This document shows positions 1-9,120 of a stretch of 64,000 nt of DNA, one piece after another. Location: assembly GCA_963797675.1 (NCBI GenBank), contig CAWCQQ010000002.1, positions 930,001 through 994,000 on the forward strand, given 5' to 3'. Positions within the stretch are counted from its first letter, which is position 1. Each line of letters begins with the position of its first letter. This DNA is from DASQPR01 sp963797675 (GTDB lineage Bacteria > Actinomycetota > Actinomycetes > Mycobacteriales > Micromonosporaceae). Both the position numbers and the translations under genes were made by a program. The notes beneath the pieces are model-generated. The model did no database searches, was not told where the DNA came from, and saw nothing but the letters and a program-made list of their open reading frames with translations.

Positions 1-373
1 GATCGCGACGAACGGTGGCGCCGAAGGAAGCATCGGCGTCGGCTTCTCGATCCCATCCAACCGGGCCAAGCAGGTCGCGAACGACATCATCAAGGGCGTC
101 GCGGTATCGCACCCGCAGCTCGGCATCGGTGTCGCGACCGCGACCGACAACGCCGGTGCCCAGGTCCAGCAGGTTGTGTCCGGCAGCGCTGCGGACAAGG
201 GTGGCCTGAAGGTGAATGACGTGATCACGTCGTTCAATGGCAAGGCCGTGCACACGCAGGACGACCTGCTCAACGACGTCCAGTCGGCGACGGTCGGTAC
301 GCCCTACACGCTGACGGTCGACCGGGGCGGCCAGTCCGTCACGGTCACCGTCACGCTGCAGGAAGCAAAGTAA
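1..373 (+). CDS. HtrA-like serine protease, C-terminal part with PDZ domain (5' end outside window)
   Basis: This is the last 123 codons of a trypsin-like (HtrA/DegP family) serine protease, read in frame from base 2 to a TAA at 371-373. The first residues, with the stretch GSIGVGFSIPS near codon 9, match the strand that follows the catalytic serine in chymotrypsin-fold proteases. A PDZ domain follows at about residues 38-118 (hydrophobic carboxylate-binding region LGIGV near residue 39, then SAADKGGLKVNDVI). HtrA proteins act outside the membrane or in the cell envelope on misfolded proteins, and the PDZ domain recognises C-termini. The catalytic triad and any membrane anchor lie upstream of the window and cannot be checked. 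The gene is followed 22 bases later by a strong terminator, so it is the last gene of its unit. Confidence 0.88.
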   Translation, partial: IATNGGAEGSIGVGFSIPSNRAKQVANDIIKGVAVSHPQLGIGVATATDNAGAQVQQVVSGSAADKGGLKVNDVITSFNGKAVHTQDDLLNDVQSATVGTPYTLTVDRGGQSVTVTVTLQEAK

Positions 374-395
374 CAACTCCCTTGTGGTGAGGGCC

Positions 396-437
396 CGTTC
401 GCCCGCTCCGGATCATCCGGAGCGGGCGAACGTTTTT
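396..437 (+). terminator. rho-independent terminator after the PDZ protease
   Basis: A perfect 16-bp stem (396-411 with 417-432) with a five-base loop is followed directly by five T residues (433-437). It ends the protease transcript. The stem also lies just past the stop codon of the convergent glpK gene, whose transcript would read the same stem without a T-run. Confidence 0.92.
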
Positions 438-1965
438 ATTCGTCGGTCCAGTTCATCGACCGGGCGACCGCCTTAGACCACATCCGTGCACCGCGGTTGC
501 GTACCTCGGCGGACATGTCGGGCGTCCAGGTCCGGTCGACCTTCCACTGCGATCGCAGCGCATCGAGATCCGGCCAGAATCCGACCGTCAGGCCGGCCGC
601 GTACGCCGCGCCGAGGCTGGTCGTCTCGGCCACCGTCGGTCGGACCACGGGTACGCCGAGGATGTCGGCCTGGAAGTCCATCAGCAGGTCGCTGGCGGTC
701 ATACCACCGTCGACCTTGAGCACCGTGATGTCCACACCGGATTCCAATGCCATCGCGGTCACCACGTCGCGCACCTGCCACGCCGTGGATTCGAGCGCGG
801 CCCGCGCGATGTGCCCCTTCGTCACGAAGCTGGTGAGGCCCGCGATGATGCCTCGCGCATCGGTCCGCCAGTAGGGCGCGAATAGGCCCGCGAACGCCGG
901 CACGATGTAGCAGCCGCCGTTGTCCGGCACCGTTGCGGCCAGCCGGTTGACGTCCTCGGCCGACGAGATCAGGCCGAGGTTGTCACGCAGCCACTGGACC
1001 AGCGCGCCGGTGACGGCGATCGAGCCCTCCAGCGCGTACACCGGGGCGGCGTCGCCGACCTGGTACGCCAACGTTGTGACCAGGCCACGCTCGCTGGCCA
1101 CCGGCGCCGAACCCGTGTTGAGCAGCAGGAACGACCCGGTCCCGTAGGTGCACTTGGCCTCGCCGGTCTCGAAGCACACCTGGCCGAACAGCGCGGCCTG
1201 CTGGTCTCCGAGCGCACTCGCCACCGGTACGCCGGCCAGCGTGCCCCGGGCCTCGCCGTAGTGGTACGCGCTCGGCCGGATCGTCGGCAGCATCGCCCGC
1301 GGGATATCGAACGCGGCCAGCAGTTCGTCGTCCCAGTCGAGCGTGTGCAGGTTCATCAGCATCGTCCGGCTCGCGTTCGTCACGTCCGTCGCGTGTACGC
1401 CGGCCGTGGCGCTGGACCCGGCCTTGGCCGGCCCACCGGTCAGCTGCCAGATCAGCCACGTGTCGATCGTGCCGAACAGCACGTCGCCGTTTTCGGCCCG
1501 GCGCCGCAACTCCGGGTCCCGGTCGAGCAGCCACCGGATCTTCGGTGCGGAGAAGTAGGTGGCCAGCGGCGTACCGCAGCGGTCCCGGAACCGATCCGGA
1601 CCGGCGTCACCGGCGAGTTCGCTGACCAGCCGGTCGGTACGCGTGTCCTGCCACACGATCGCGTTCGAGACCGGCTCACCGGTCCGGGCGTCCCACAGCA
1701 GCGTCGTCTCGCGCTGGTTCGTGATGCCGACCGCGGCGAGATCGGCACGCGACAGTCCGGCCCGGTCGAGCGCGCTCTGGACCACATTCTGCACGTTGGC
1801 CCAGATCTCGCCGGCATCGTGCTCGACCCAGCCCGGCCGCGGAAAGATCTGCTCGTGCTCCAGATTGGCGTGCGAGACGATGTGGCCGTCGGCGTCGAAG
1901 ATGATGCACCGGGAGGACGTCGTACCCTGGTCGATCGCGGCGAGAAAGCGAGAGCTGGCAGTCAC
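436..1965 (-). CDS. glpK: glycerol kinase
   Basis: ATP-dependent phosphorylation of glycerol to sn-glycerol 3-phosphate in the cytoplasm, the entry step of glycerol use. The 509-residue product has the usual length for GlpK. It begins with the FGGY-kinase phosphate loop (AIDQGTTSSR, residues 9-18) and carries the FGGY signature region GGMTASDLLMDFQAD at about residue 418, plus the conserved GDQQAALFGQ. I chose the GTG at 1963-1965 because the conserved N-terminus starts six residues later; an ATG farther upstream would add about 20 unconserved residues and overlap the divergent gene that starts at 2018. The two genes share a short divergent promoter region. There is no glycerol facilitator or glpD nearby. 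Confidence 0.95.
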   Translation of the reverse strand: MTASSRFLAAIDQGTTSSRCIIFDADGHIVSHANLEHEQIFPRPGWVEHDAGEIWANVQNVVQSALDRAGLSRADLAAVGITNQRETTLLWDARTGEPVSNAIVWQDTRTDRLVSELAGDAGPDRFRDRCGTPLATYFSAPKIRWLLDRDPELRRRAENGDVLFGTIDTWLIWQLTGGPAKAGSSATAGVHATDVTNASRTMLMNLHTLDWDDELLAAFDIPRAMLPTIRPSAYHYGEARGTLAGVPVASALGDQQAALFGQVCFETGEAKCTYGTGSFLLLNTGSAPVASERGLVTTLAYQVGDAAPVYALEGSIAVTGALVQWLRDNLGLISSAEDVNRLAATVPDNGGCYIVPAFAGLFAPYWRTDARGIIAGLTSFVTKGHIARAALESTAWQVRDVVTAMALESGVDITVLKVDGGMTASDLLMDFQADILGVPVVRPTVAETTSLGAAYAAGLTVGFWPDLDALRSQWKVDRTWTPDMSAEVRNRGARMWSKAVARSMNWTDE

Positions 1966-2017
1966 GAAGACAGTGTGGCGGATCAGCGCTGTCGCAGTCA
2001 CGGCCGGGACCACTAGC

Positions 2018-2710
2018 ATGGCTTCGATGAGCACGGTGTCGCATGACTCTCAACCGGACTGGAATCAGGGCTGGCAGGACGTCGTCATCGGGCTCGCCCT
2101 GTCATTCGCCTTCGTCGAGGCGATCACCCTCGCGCTCCTGCTGGAAAACCGGCCGGCGGTGGTGACCACGGCCGCGACCACAACGGCAGTGACGCTGGTG
2201 GCGAAGATTCTCAGCCTCGCTCTGCCGCCGGTCCTCGGCTACGGCATGTATGCGGCGATGGGTGCCTGGACGTATCGGGCGCAGACCCGGATGCTGGCGT
2301 CCGGCCGTACCAGCGGTGTCGTGTACGGGCGGACGATCCGCTCGCCGTACCGGCTGGGTTCGGTTGTGATCTTCTGGGCCACGATCATCGGGCTGCTCGC
2401 GTCGAGTGTGTTCGGCAACGCCGGCAACGTGCACGAGGTCGAGGTCAGCGCCACAGTCCTCCGGCTGACCATCGGCATCGCCTGCGCCTGGCTTGCGGTG
2501 TTCATCCGGCGGGACATCGATGCGCTGCTGTCGCGCGACAAACGATCCCACCGGCTGGAGAGCGACGAGCTGCCCGGCGACGAGCTGGACGACGAGCTGC
2601 TGGACGACGACAGGCTTCGGGACGACGACCGGCTGCGAGACGACGACCGGCTGGGAGCCGACGAGCAGGTGGACGAAAACTCGGAGGCCGTGGACGAGGC
2701 GGCGTCGTAA
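2018..2710 (+). CDS. membrane protein with acidic repetitive C-terminal tail, unknown function
   Basis: I do not recognise a family. The 230-residue product has about four hydrophobic segments (for example VVIGLALSFAFVEAITLALL, then a segment around AKILSLALPPVLGYG, one at LGSVVIFWATIIGLLASSVF and one at LTIGIACAWLAVFI). The last about 60 residues are strongly acidic and repetitive, with LLDDDR, LRDDDR, LRDDDR units, and probably face the cytoplasm. A GGGA ribosome site at 2006-2009 favours the ATG at 2018; the ATG at 2027 is possible. The gene is divergent from glpK and lies nine bases upstream of the EamA transporter gene, so the two are probably cotranscribed. Confidence 0.72.
   Translation: MASMSTVSHDSQPDWNQGWQDVVIGLALSFAFVEAITLALLLENRPAVVTTAATTTAVTLVAKILSLALPPVLGYGMYAAMGAWTYRAQTRMLASGRTSGVVYGRTIRSPYRLGSVVIFWATIIGLLASSVFGNAGNVHEVEVSATVLRLTIGIACAWLAVFIRRDIDALLSRDKRSHRLESDELPGDELDDELLDDDRLRDDDRLRDDDRLGADEQVDENSEAVDEAAS
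2597..2650 (+). repeat. three 18-bp tandem repeats coding the acidic tail
   Basis: Three consecutive 18-base units (2597-2614, 2615-2632, 2633-2650) encode LLDDDR, LRDDDR and LRDDDR. The period is a multiple of three, so gain or loss of a unit would keep the frame. Confidence 0.75.
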
Positions 2711-2719
2711 GGTCTCCCT

Positions 2720-3646
2720 GTGCAGACCGTCGAAGCCCCTCCCCGTCCCGCCGTCGCTTCGATCCTCGCGGTCAGCGTCACCATCCTGCTCTGGGCGTCC
2801 GCATTCGTGGCGATCCGGCAGGTCGGCAAGGATCTGTCGCCGGGCGCGCTGTCGCTCGGCCGACTCCTGGTCGGCAGCATCGTGCTCGGCGTCGTGGTGC
2901 TGATCCGCGGCAACCGGGATCCGCGGCCGGACAGCGCCCACCCGTGGCCGGTCGGGCGTGCCTGGATCCGGCTGGCCGTCTGCGGCGTGCTGTGGTTCGG
3001 GCTCTACAACGTCGCACTCAACGCCGCCGAGCAGCGCATCGACGCGGGTACGGCGGCCATGCTGGTGAACATCGGCCCGATCCTGATCGCGATCCTCGCC
3101 GGCTTGACGCTGGGGGAGCGGTTCGGATCGATGTTCGTGGTCGGTGCGGCGATCGCGTTCCTCGGTGTCGTCGTGATCGGCGTTGCCACGTCGCACAAGC
3201 ACACGACCGACGTCTGGGGCGTCGTGCTGTGCCTGGTGGCGGCGGCCGCGTACGCGATCGGAGTGGTCGCCCAGAAGCCGCTGCTCGCGTCCGTCTCCGC
3301 GCTGCGGATCACGTGGCTGGCCTGCACGATCGGCGCGGTCGTCTGCCTGCCGTTCGCCGGTCAGCTGGTCAGCCAGCTGGGTCACGCCGACGCGACGTCG
3401 ATTTGGCTGCTCGTCTACCTCGGTGCGTTGCCGACCGCGCTCGCGTTCACGACGTGGGCGTACGCGCTCGCCCGTACGAGCGCCGGTCGCCTCGGCGTGA
3501 CGACCTATCTCGTTCCGCCGATCGCGATCCTGATGGGCTGGGCGTTCCTGGGCGAGACGCCGGTGGCCTTCGCGTACGTCGGTGGCGTCCTGTGTCTCGT
3601 CGGAGTCGCGGTCGCGCGCCGGCAGCCGGCGGTCACGAAGGCGTAG
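2720..3646 (+). CDS. EamA/DMT-family transporter (RhaT-like)
   Basis: A 308-residue inner-membrane protein of the drug/metabolite transporter superfamily. It has ten predicted hydrophobic segments arranged as two EamA halves, with the typical first-helix motif LLWASAFVAIR (about residues 22-32) and the second-half pattern GALPTALAFTTWAYAL near residue 235. Members export small metabolites or amino acids; the substrate cannot be told from sequence. The start is a GTG at 2720 preceded by GGTCTCC, nine bases after the upstream membrane-protein gene. Confidence 0.88.
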   Translation: MQTVEAPPRPAVASILAVSVTILLWASAFVAIRQVGKDLSPGALSLGRLLVGSIVLGVVVLIRGNRDPRPDSAHPWPVGRAWIRLAVCGVLWFGLYNVALNAAEQRIDAGTAAMLVNIGPILIAILAGLTLGERFGSMFVVGAAIAFLGVVVIGVATSHKHTTDVWGVVLCLVAAAAYAIGVVAQKPLLASVSALRITWLACTIGAVVCLPFAGQLVSQLGHADATSIWLLVYLGALPTALAFTTWAYALARTSAGRLGVTTYLVPPIAILMGWAFLGETPVAFAYVGGVLCLVGVAVARRQPAVTKA

Positions 3647-3816
3647 GAGCGTGCCAATTACGGCGGAAGATCCTTTCTCTCCTAAGGCATCGTTCAGTTT
3701 CGGTGTTGCGAGCATATGAACTGGTCAGGCCATTTGAAGGCCTAGGTTTCCCAGGTGTGAAAATCGGGTAACCGTTGCACTAAGTGTGAGACCTCGCATG
3801 TGCGAATAACCGCATC

Positions 3817-4128
3817 GTGACGGAGCATATTGGTATGGAGTCATCCCTCCCGGTTTTCGCGGGCGCCAACATCGCGTCCAATCCACTCGACGGCCGTCTG
3901 GCCGGTGTTCTCGCGACCGGCTCGCCGGTCGCATCGGCTGACGGCACGGCTGACGGTACGACCGTCGTCGAAGCAGTCGACGAACGTGACAGTGCTGAGC
4001 AAACCGAGTTCTGGGACGCCTGCTGGACGCTGGAAGACGAATGGATTCCGCGTGCGGTAGTGCCGGCCGAACCCCGATCTCGTCGCGTGCAGACGGCGAG
4101 CGTGCCGACGGTCTTCGCGTTGCTGTAA
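3817..4128 (+). CDS. small hypothetical protein (103 residues)
   Basis: No family recognised. The product is soluble, acidic and rich in Ala, Val, Thr and Glu, with a central FWDACWTLEDEW patch that holds most of its aromatic residues. A GTG at 3817 or an ATG at 3835 (MESSLPVF) could start it. Codon third positions are G/C rich, as expected for a real gene here, and it lies alone between an EamA gene and a convergent hydrolase gene. The 170-base region upstream holds a short inverted repeat (AGGCC/GGCCT, 3727-3743) and no convincing promoter. Confidence 0.5.
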   Translation: MTEHIGMESSLPVFAGANIASNPLDGRLAGVLATGSPVASADGTADGTTVVEAVDERDSAEQTEFWDACWTLEDEWIPRAVVPAEPRSRRVQTASVPTVFALL

Positions 4129-4132
4129 CGCG

Positions 4133-5735
4133 CTAGATCGACCGAGGCAGGCGGATCAGCGACGGCTGGAGCACCACGTGCTCGACGGCGTGCATGTCGG
4201 TGCCGGTGCCGAGTGGCTCGCCCGTGCCTGGATTCCGCGCGTACCGGGGATGTGCCGCGCCCGCGACCTGCACTCGGATGCGATGGCCGGCCTTCCAGCG
4301 GTAGGCGGTCGGCCACAGTTCGACCTCGGTGATGCTCTCGGCTCCGGTTGCCACCACGCGCGCCAGCCCGTCGCAGATGTTCTCCGAACGTCCGTCCGGC
4401 GCGACGTCGCAGATCCGCACGAACACGTCGAAGTGCGGCGACGAGCTTCGTAGCCGGATCTCCGCCGTCACCGGGCCGATCGCCTCGACATCCTCCGTCA
4501 ATATCGCGCTCGTGTAGACGAGCACGTCGGCGCGTGCCTCGACGGCCGCGTTGTCGACCCGTCCGGCGTTCGTGGTCAGCAGTGCTCCGCCGGGCGACGG
4601 TGTCGGGTCCGCCGGGTCATACCGAAAATCGTCCAGCTCGGTGCCTTCACTTGCGGTCGTCGAGAGCGTGCGGTCCGGGCCGAAGAACCATTCCTCGGTA
4701 CGCGCGGGCGGCGGCCAGTCGTCGAACGTACGCCATTCGTCGGCACCACCGACGTACAGCTCGACGCGCCGGCTGTCTTCCTCGCCGGTTGACGTGTCGT
4801 CGGCGGAAAGCGATCGGAACCAGGCGATGGCCTCACGGATCGATCGCGCCAGCAGTTCCCGGGACGTGTGGCTCCACGCGCCGATGACGAGGCGTGGCCG
4901 AGCGCCCGCTGCCCGGAGCCGGGCGTAGTCGGCGAGCTGCCACGGCAGGAAGATGTCGTACCAGCCGCCGACCATGCAGATCGGCGCGGTCACCGACGCG
5001 ACCCGATGGTCGTGGCTGCGCTCGCGCCAGTAGTCCTCGTCGGAGCCGTTCGCCAGCCACTCGCGGAAGAACGGGACCTCGGTGCCGATGCCGATCGCAT
5101 CCGCCTCCCGCAACGGGACGTGGTTCCACGCCGTACGCAGCCGCCGCTCGCTACCGGCCTGGCCCACCAGGAACTTCCATGTCGAGCCACTGGCCTGATT
5201 GCGGATGAGCGTGGCCCAGTTCAGCACCGTATCCAGCGAGAACGAACCGCCCGCGTACGTCGGGTCGCGGAACGTCGAGGACGTGACGACGGTCAGCGCG
5301 CCGGAGACCTCGGGTGCATCCAGGATCGCCCACTGCGTGAAGCCGACGTAGCTCGGCCCGTACGTGAAGAGGGTCCCGTTAAACCACGGCTGCTCCTTGA
5401 TCCAGGCGATCGTGTCGAGGCCGTCGTCGCGCTCGTACCGCATCGGTTGGAAGGTCCCGCCCGATCCGAACGTGCCGCGGCAGCTCTGCAGCAGGACGTG
5501 GAAGCCGCGTTCGGCCAGCACCCGGCCGGTGGCAAGGCCGATGATGCCGCTGCGCCCGTACGGCGTACGGATCAGGACGGTCGGCGCGGACGGAAGAAGT
5601 GGCTGGTAATGATTCGTCATCAGGTCGACGCCGTCGCGCGTACGGACGATCAGGTCGGCTCGCAGCCGGACATCGCGGGTGACCGCCGGCCGGCAGCGCG
5701 AACATACGGGACACGATCCGGCTGCCAACACTCAT
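4133..5735 (-). CDS. CocE/NonD family hydrolase (X-Pro dipeptidyl-peptidase-like), possible 5' frameshift
   Basis: An alpha/beta hydrolase of the CocE/NonD group (esterase or acyl-peptidase; substrate unknown). The nucleophile elbow is YGPSYVG, the acid lies in GGWYDIFLPW and the histidine in GAWSHTS. A C-terminal jelly-roll X-Pro dipeptidyl-peptidase domain covers roughly the last 200 residues. The continuous frame starts at a GTG at 5731 and reads a cysteine-rich, atypical leader into AVTRDVRLR. The neighbouring frame starts at the ATG at 5735 and reads SRIVSRMFALPA, exactly the kind of leader this family has before the conserved TRDV. Dropping one base near 5690 would join the two, so the N-terminus is probably frameshifted by one inserted G. 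Confidence 0.85.
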
Positions 5736-5772
5736 GCACCCATTCTGCCCGGATGCCAGGCCCGCCTCAAGA

Positions 5773-6381
5773 TCAGCGCAGCAACGGTGGGGTCGAAACG
5801 TCGGCCACAACCGGGGCATTGGACGTAGCCGGGGCATTGGACGTGGTGGTCGTGGTTTTCGGAACTGCGATCGGCCGACGGCGACGCCATGCGATGCCGA
5901 ACCACGTGATCGCGGTCAGCAGCACGAATGCGCCGCCCAGGAGCAGGGCCCAAGGCTGGTGATGGACGGTTGGGCGTACCACCTGGTCTAGATCTGAGGC
6001 GCACGCGATCGGTCGGCCGCCGGCATCGACGTAAGCGCACGCGGTGGTCGCGAGCCGGGTTGAGGGACCAGTGACGGTCCCGGCGAAGTTCACACTCTGC
6101 GTGCCACCGGGCGCGCTCCAGGTGAGTTCGCGACCGGGCAGGCTGCCGGCGGTGACGGCCAGATCTGCCAGGCCGTCGGGCGCGGCCATCCGGATCGTCG
6201 CGGCCGAGTGATCGACGAGCGTGATGGTGTACGTCAACCGGGCGCCCACGGTCGGCGCCGTGACACCATCGGTCATCGTGATCCGCACCTGCGCCACGGC
6301 CGGATCCGCGAAAGCGGCGCCCCCGATCGGCATGAACGCCCCCAGTACGCCCACAAGCCCCAGCCCGACCGCCGCAATCAT
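5773..6381 (-). CDS. secreted, C-terminally anchored hypothetical protein
   Basis: A 202-residue protein with an N-terminal signal peptide (VGLGLVGVLGAFMPIGGAAFA) and a probable Ala-X-Ala cleavage site before DPAVAQ. It has one beta-rich extracellular domain with the pattern of conserved-repeat (DUF11-like) domains (ARLTYTITLVDHS), then a single C-terminal membrane helix near residues 150-172 followed by WRRRRP and a Thr/Pro tail. The domain has two cysteines that could pair. I chose the ATG at 6381; a GTG at 6387 is equally possible, and a longer reading to 6495 would add an unlikely cysteine-rich leader. Function is unknown. No lipobox or sortase signal is seen. Confidence 0.7.
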   Translation of the reverse strand: MIAAVGLGLVGVLGAFMPIGGAAFADPAVAQVRITMTDGVTAPTVGARLTYTITLVDHSAATIRMAAPDGLADLAVTAGSLPGRELTWSAPGGTQSVNFAGTVTGPSTRLATTACAYVDAGGRPIACASDLDQVVRPTVHHQPWALLLGGAFVLLTAITWFGIAWRRRRPIAVPKTTTTTSNAPATSNAPVVADVSTPPLLR

Positions 6382-6544
6382 CCGCACGCCGATACAACGA
6401 CGCCCGCACTCGCTAGGACACCCCGCGGCACGCAAGATCGGAAGTTTTGGAAGGATTCCTGCCTCAGTGTTGTGATCATGGCAGCTTGACGTCACTCAGC
6501 CGCCACAACTCACGATCTTGGCTACCGGCTATCCACGGGCAGAC

Positions 6545-6583
6545 GTTGATCCTGGAGCTATGAGAGCTAACTCCAGGATCAAC
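6545..6583 (-). terminator. inverted repeat, likely terminator of the ABC exporter operon
   Basis: A 13-bp perfect stem (6545-6557 with 6571-6583) encloses a 13-base loop and lies 11 bases past the stop codon of the permease gene. There is no T-run, so efficiency is uncertain. Confidence 0.55.
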
Positions 6584-6593
6584 TCCGGCGGGT

Positions 6594-7364
6594 CTAGACG
6601 CGCTGGGTGTCGCGGCGGAAAACCATGGTGGAGCCCACCGCGAAGACGATCAGCCAGGCCACGATGTTGATGACGCTGGACCATTCGAACTGGCCGCTCA
6701 GCGGCGCGCGGGCCAGCTCGGCGACACCGTACACCGGGGTGAACTTCGCGATCGCCTCGATCGTGCCGCCCATCAGGCTGACCGGGAAGAAGATGCCGCC
6801 GAAGATCGCCAGGATGGCCAGCACCGGACCGAGGATCTGCATCACGTTCTCGGACGGCAGCAGGTAGCCGACGAACAGGCCGAGCGCCGCGAAGACCAGC
6901 GAGCCGAACCAGATCGCCAGGCCGGACAGGATCCAGACGTGCACCGGCATGGTGACGCCGCGGACCGCACCGAGCGCGAACAGCAGGAGCACCGGGATCA
7001 CGCCGAGCGCCAGCGCGACCAGGATCTTGATGGCCACGTACGCCGGCGGGCGCAGCGGCGTGAGCCGGAGTTGGCGGCTCCAACCGAGCGCGCGTTCGAC
7101 CGCGACCATCGATCCGCCGCTGGTGCAGGCGATCATGGAACCGTAGAGCGCGAGGCTGACCATCTCGTACTGCTTGATGGTGATGGACAGGCCGTCGACC
7201 AGCCGGCTGCTGCTGCCGAATATCAAGTAGAAGACGACCGGCATGAACACCATGAACAGCAGCGTCCGGCGGTTGCGCAGCACGCGCCGGACCTCCAGAC
7301 CCAGGAACGTGAGGTTGAAACCGCCGAAGCGGGGCACGGTACGTTCGGGTGTCGCGGTGGTCAT
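6594..7364 (-). CDS. ABC-2 type transporter permease
   Basis: A 256-residue ABC-2 membrane subunit with six hydrophobic segments: the first after the VRRVLRNRRTLLFMVFMP motif (about residues 27-44), the last near the C-terminus. This family exports drugs, polysaccharides or lipids using a separate ATPase. The gene overlaps the upstream ATPase gene by four bases (ATGA), so the two are translationally coupled and form one exporter. The substrate is not evident; the pattern is that of daunorubicin-type multidrug ABC exporters. Confidence 0.88.
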   Translation of the reverse strand: MTTATPERTVPRFGGFNLTFLGLEVRRVLRNRRTLLFMVFMPVVFYLIFGSSSRLVDGLSITIKQYEMVSLALYGSMIACTSGGSMVAVERALGWSRQLRLTPLRPPAYVAIKILVALALGVIPVLLLFALGAVRGVTMPVHVWILSGLAIWFGSLVFAALGLFVGYLLPSENVMQILGPVLAILAIFGGIFFPVSLMGGTIEAIAKFTPVYGVAELARAPLSGQFEWSSVINIVAWLIVFAVGSTMVFRRDTQRV

Positions 7365-8284
7365 CGGATGCTCCCAGCCGGTACGGGTGCGTCGTCGCTG
7401 GTCAGAGCCACGAACGCGTCTTCAAGGTTGTGCGCGGTGATCTCCAGATCCCGCGCGGCGGTGTTGTTCAACAGGTAGCGGGCCACGGCGTCGGAGTCCT
7501 TCGCGCGGACGATCACCGAATCGCCGCGCAGTTCGACATCCTCGACGCCGGGCAGCGCGGCCAGGACCGCCGGGTCGGCGTCGGGCAGCGTCGCCCGTAC
7601 GCTCCGGCCGCTGGCCATCGCCTTGATCTCCGATGTGGTGCCGTCGGCCACGATGCGGCCCTGACGGATCAGGACGATCCGGTCCGCGTACGCGTCGGCC
7701 TCGTCCAGGTAGTGCGTGGCGAACATGACCGTACGGCCGCGCTCCGCATCCTGGCGGATCGCCGTCCAGAACTCCCGGCGCCCTTCCACGTCCATGCCGG
7801 AGGTCGGCTCGTCGAGCACCATCAGCAGGGGATCGGCGAGCAGCGCCAGCGCGAACCGCAGACGCTGCTGCTGACCGCCGGAGCACTTACCGACCATCCG
7901 GGTGCCGATGTCGGCGATGCCGGCGCGCTCGAGCACTTCATCGACCGGCCGGGCGTGCGGGAACAGGGTGGCGGTCAGGCGTACGGTCTCCTCGATCGTC
8001 AGGTCTTTGAGCAGGCCGCCGGTCTGCATGACGGCCGCGACCTCGCCCCGCGCGATCGCCTCGGCGGGCTTGCGGCCGTAGACCGTGACCGTTCCGGCGG
8101 TCGGGCGGGAGAGGCCGAGCAGCATGTCGACCGTGGATGTCTTGCCGGCGCCGTTCGGGCCGAGGAACGCCACGATCTCGCCGGGCTGGATCTGCAGTGT
8201 GAGGTTGTCAACGGCCGTGACCTGCCCGAAGCGCTTGGTAACGCCCTGCAGGTCGACGGCGAGCGGGAGGTTGCTGGGTCTCAT
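7361..8284 (-). CDS. ABC transporter ATP-binding protein (multidrug exporter type)
   Basis: A 307-residue cytoplasmic ATPase that drives the adjacent ABC-2 permease. The Walker A is GPNGAGKTS (about residue 39), the signature CSGGQQQ (about residue 136), Walker B LLMVLDEPTSGMD and the switch histidine lies in ATHYLDEAD. The signature has Cys instead of the usual Leu at its first position. The C-terminal about 80 residues form the DrrA-type accessory domain. I use the ATG at 8284, which precedes the conserved LAVDLQGVTKRFG; upstream codons are not family-like. It is divergent from the cytidylyltransferase gene. Confidence 0.92.
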   Translation of the reverse strand: MRPSNLPLAVDLQGVTKRFGQVTAVDNLTLQIQPGEIVAFLGPNGAGKTSTVDMLLGLSRPTAGTVTVYGRKPAEAIARGEVAAVMQTGGLLKDLTIEETVRLTATLFPHARPVDEVLERAGIADIGTRMVGKCSGGQQQRLRFALALLADPLLMVLDEPTSGMDVEGRREFWTAIRQDAERGRTVMFATHYLDEADAYADRIVLIRQGRIVADGTTSEIKAMASGRSVRATLPDADPAVLAALPGVEDVELRGDSVIVRAKDSDAVARYLLNNTAARDLEITAHNLEDAFVALTSDDAPVPAGSIR

Positions 8285-8368
8285 GGGATAGATCGTGCCG
8301 TGGCGATTGAGTCGGGAACAGACACGAGGATCACTCAGTCGCGTATTACATCTGTCATGCGCTTTGGC

Positions 8369-8395
8369 TTGAGAACGGTTCAAATGCGCTAATGT
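8369..8395 (+). promoter_or_regulatory. weak promoter candidate for the cytidylyltransferase operon
   Basis: TTGAGA (8369-8374) and TAATGT (8390-8395) lie 15 bases apart, shorter than the ideal 17. An imperfect inverted repeat (TTGA...TCAA) overlaps the spacer. It sits about 40 bases upstream of the GTG at 8437. Confidence 0.3.
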
Positions 8396-8436
8396 CACTG
8401 CATCAGCGGCGCATAGCAGTCCAAGGGGACATCTCG

Positions 8437-9120
8437 GTGTATAGCCTCGCGCTTCTCAACGGTGGCATCGGTACCCGCGTCGCGGCTGGGCGGCCGAAAC
8501 AGTTCCTGGTGGTCAAGGGCATTCCGATCCTCGTGTACTCGCTCGTCGCCGCGGACGCGGTCGACATGATCTCGCAGATCGTCCTGAACTATCCGGCCGG
8601 TTGGCGCGCCGATGTGGAGAAGATCGTCAAGGACTACGCGATCAAGACGCCGATCACGTACGTCGAGGCCGGTCACAGCCGGCACGAGTCGGTCGCGCTG
8701 ATGCTCGAGCACATCGAGAACGATCACGTGATCCTGCACGAGTCGGCCCGTCCGCTCGTCACGAGCCGCGATTTCCGCCGGATCATCGAGCACGAGCATC
8801 TCGACGTGAGCTACATGATCGATATCCCGTTCACCGTCGCGCCGGTCGATCCGCATGAGCATCGCGTCACCGGTTATCTCGAGCGCGACACGTTGCGCAA
8901 CGTGCAGCTGCCGCAGAAGTTTCAGAAGTCCACGCTGCTGGCGGCGCATGCGTACGCGCTCCGGAAAGGCATCACGTTTACCGAGGATGCAACGTTATGT
9001 GCGGTAGCCGGGTTCGACGTGCGCTTTCTCGAGGGCAGCGATCGCAACCTGAAGGTGACCACGCCGGCGGATGTCCTGATCGCCGGCTATCTGCTCGGAA
9101 GCGAGGGCGACGTTGAGTAG
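8437..9120 (+). CDS. IspD/TarI-family cytidylyltransferase (probable CDP-ribitol or other CDP-polyol synthase)
   Basis: A nucleotidyltransferase of the IspD/TarI family that joins a sugar-alcohol phosphate to CMP from CTP. The 227-residue length fits. The nucleotide-binding loop is seen as LNGGIGTRV...RPKQF (residues 5-23) in place of the canonical AAGxGxR. The metal-binding and substrate regions are recognisable around VILHESARPLV and TEDATLCAVAG. The GTG at 8437 has AAGGGGA seven bases upstream; longer starts lack one. The gene overlaps the next one, a short-chain reductase, by eight bases. This pairing mirrors the Haemophilus bifunctional CDP-ribitol enzyme (Bcs1), so CDP-ribitol for a wall or capsule polymer is a better guess than the MEP pathway; the MEP IspD would not need the reductase. 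Confidence 0.8.
   Translation: MYSLALLNGGIGTRVAAGRPKQFLVVKGIPILVYSLVAADAVDMISQIVLNYPAGWRADVEKIVKDYAIKTPITYVEAGHSRHESVALMLEHIENDHVILHESARPLVTSRDFRRIIEHEHLDVSYMIDIPFTVAPVDPHEHRVTGYLERDTLRNVQLPQKFQKSTLLAAHAYALRKGITFTEDATLCAVAGFDVRFLEGSDRNLKVTTPADVLIAGYLLGSEGDVE

Noticed and set aside
2102..3715. A 537-codon open frame on the minus strand opposite two membrane-protein genes
   Set aside because: Its product is Arg/Asp-rich without any domain, and it mirrors the codon bias of the real plus-strand genes. It is a shadow.
8437..9120. Calling the cytidylyltransferase ispD of the MEP pathway
   Set aside because: The nucleotide loop differs and it overlaps an SDR gene; neither ispF nor other MEP genes are adjacent. 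The CDP-polyol reading fits better, though not proven.
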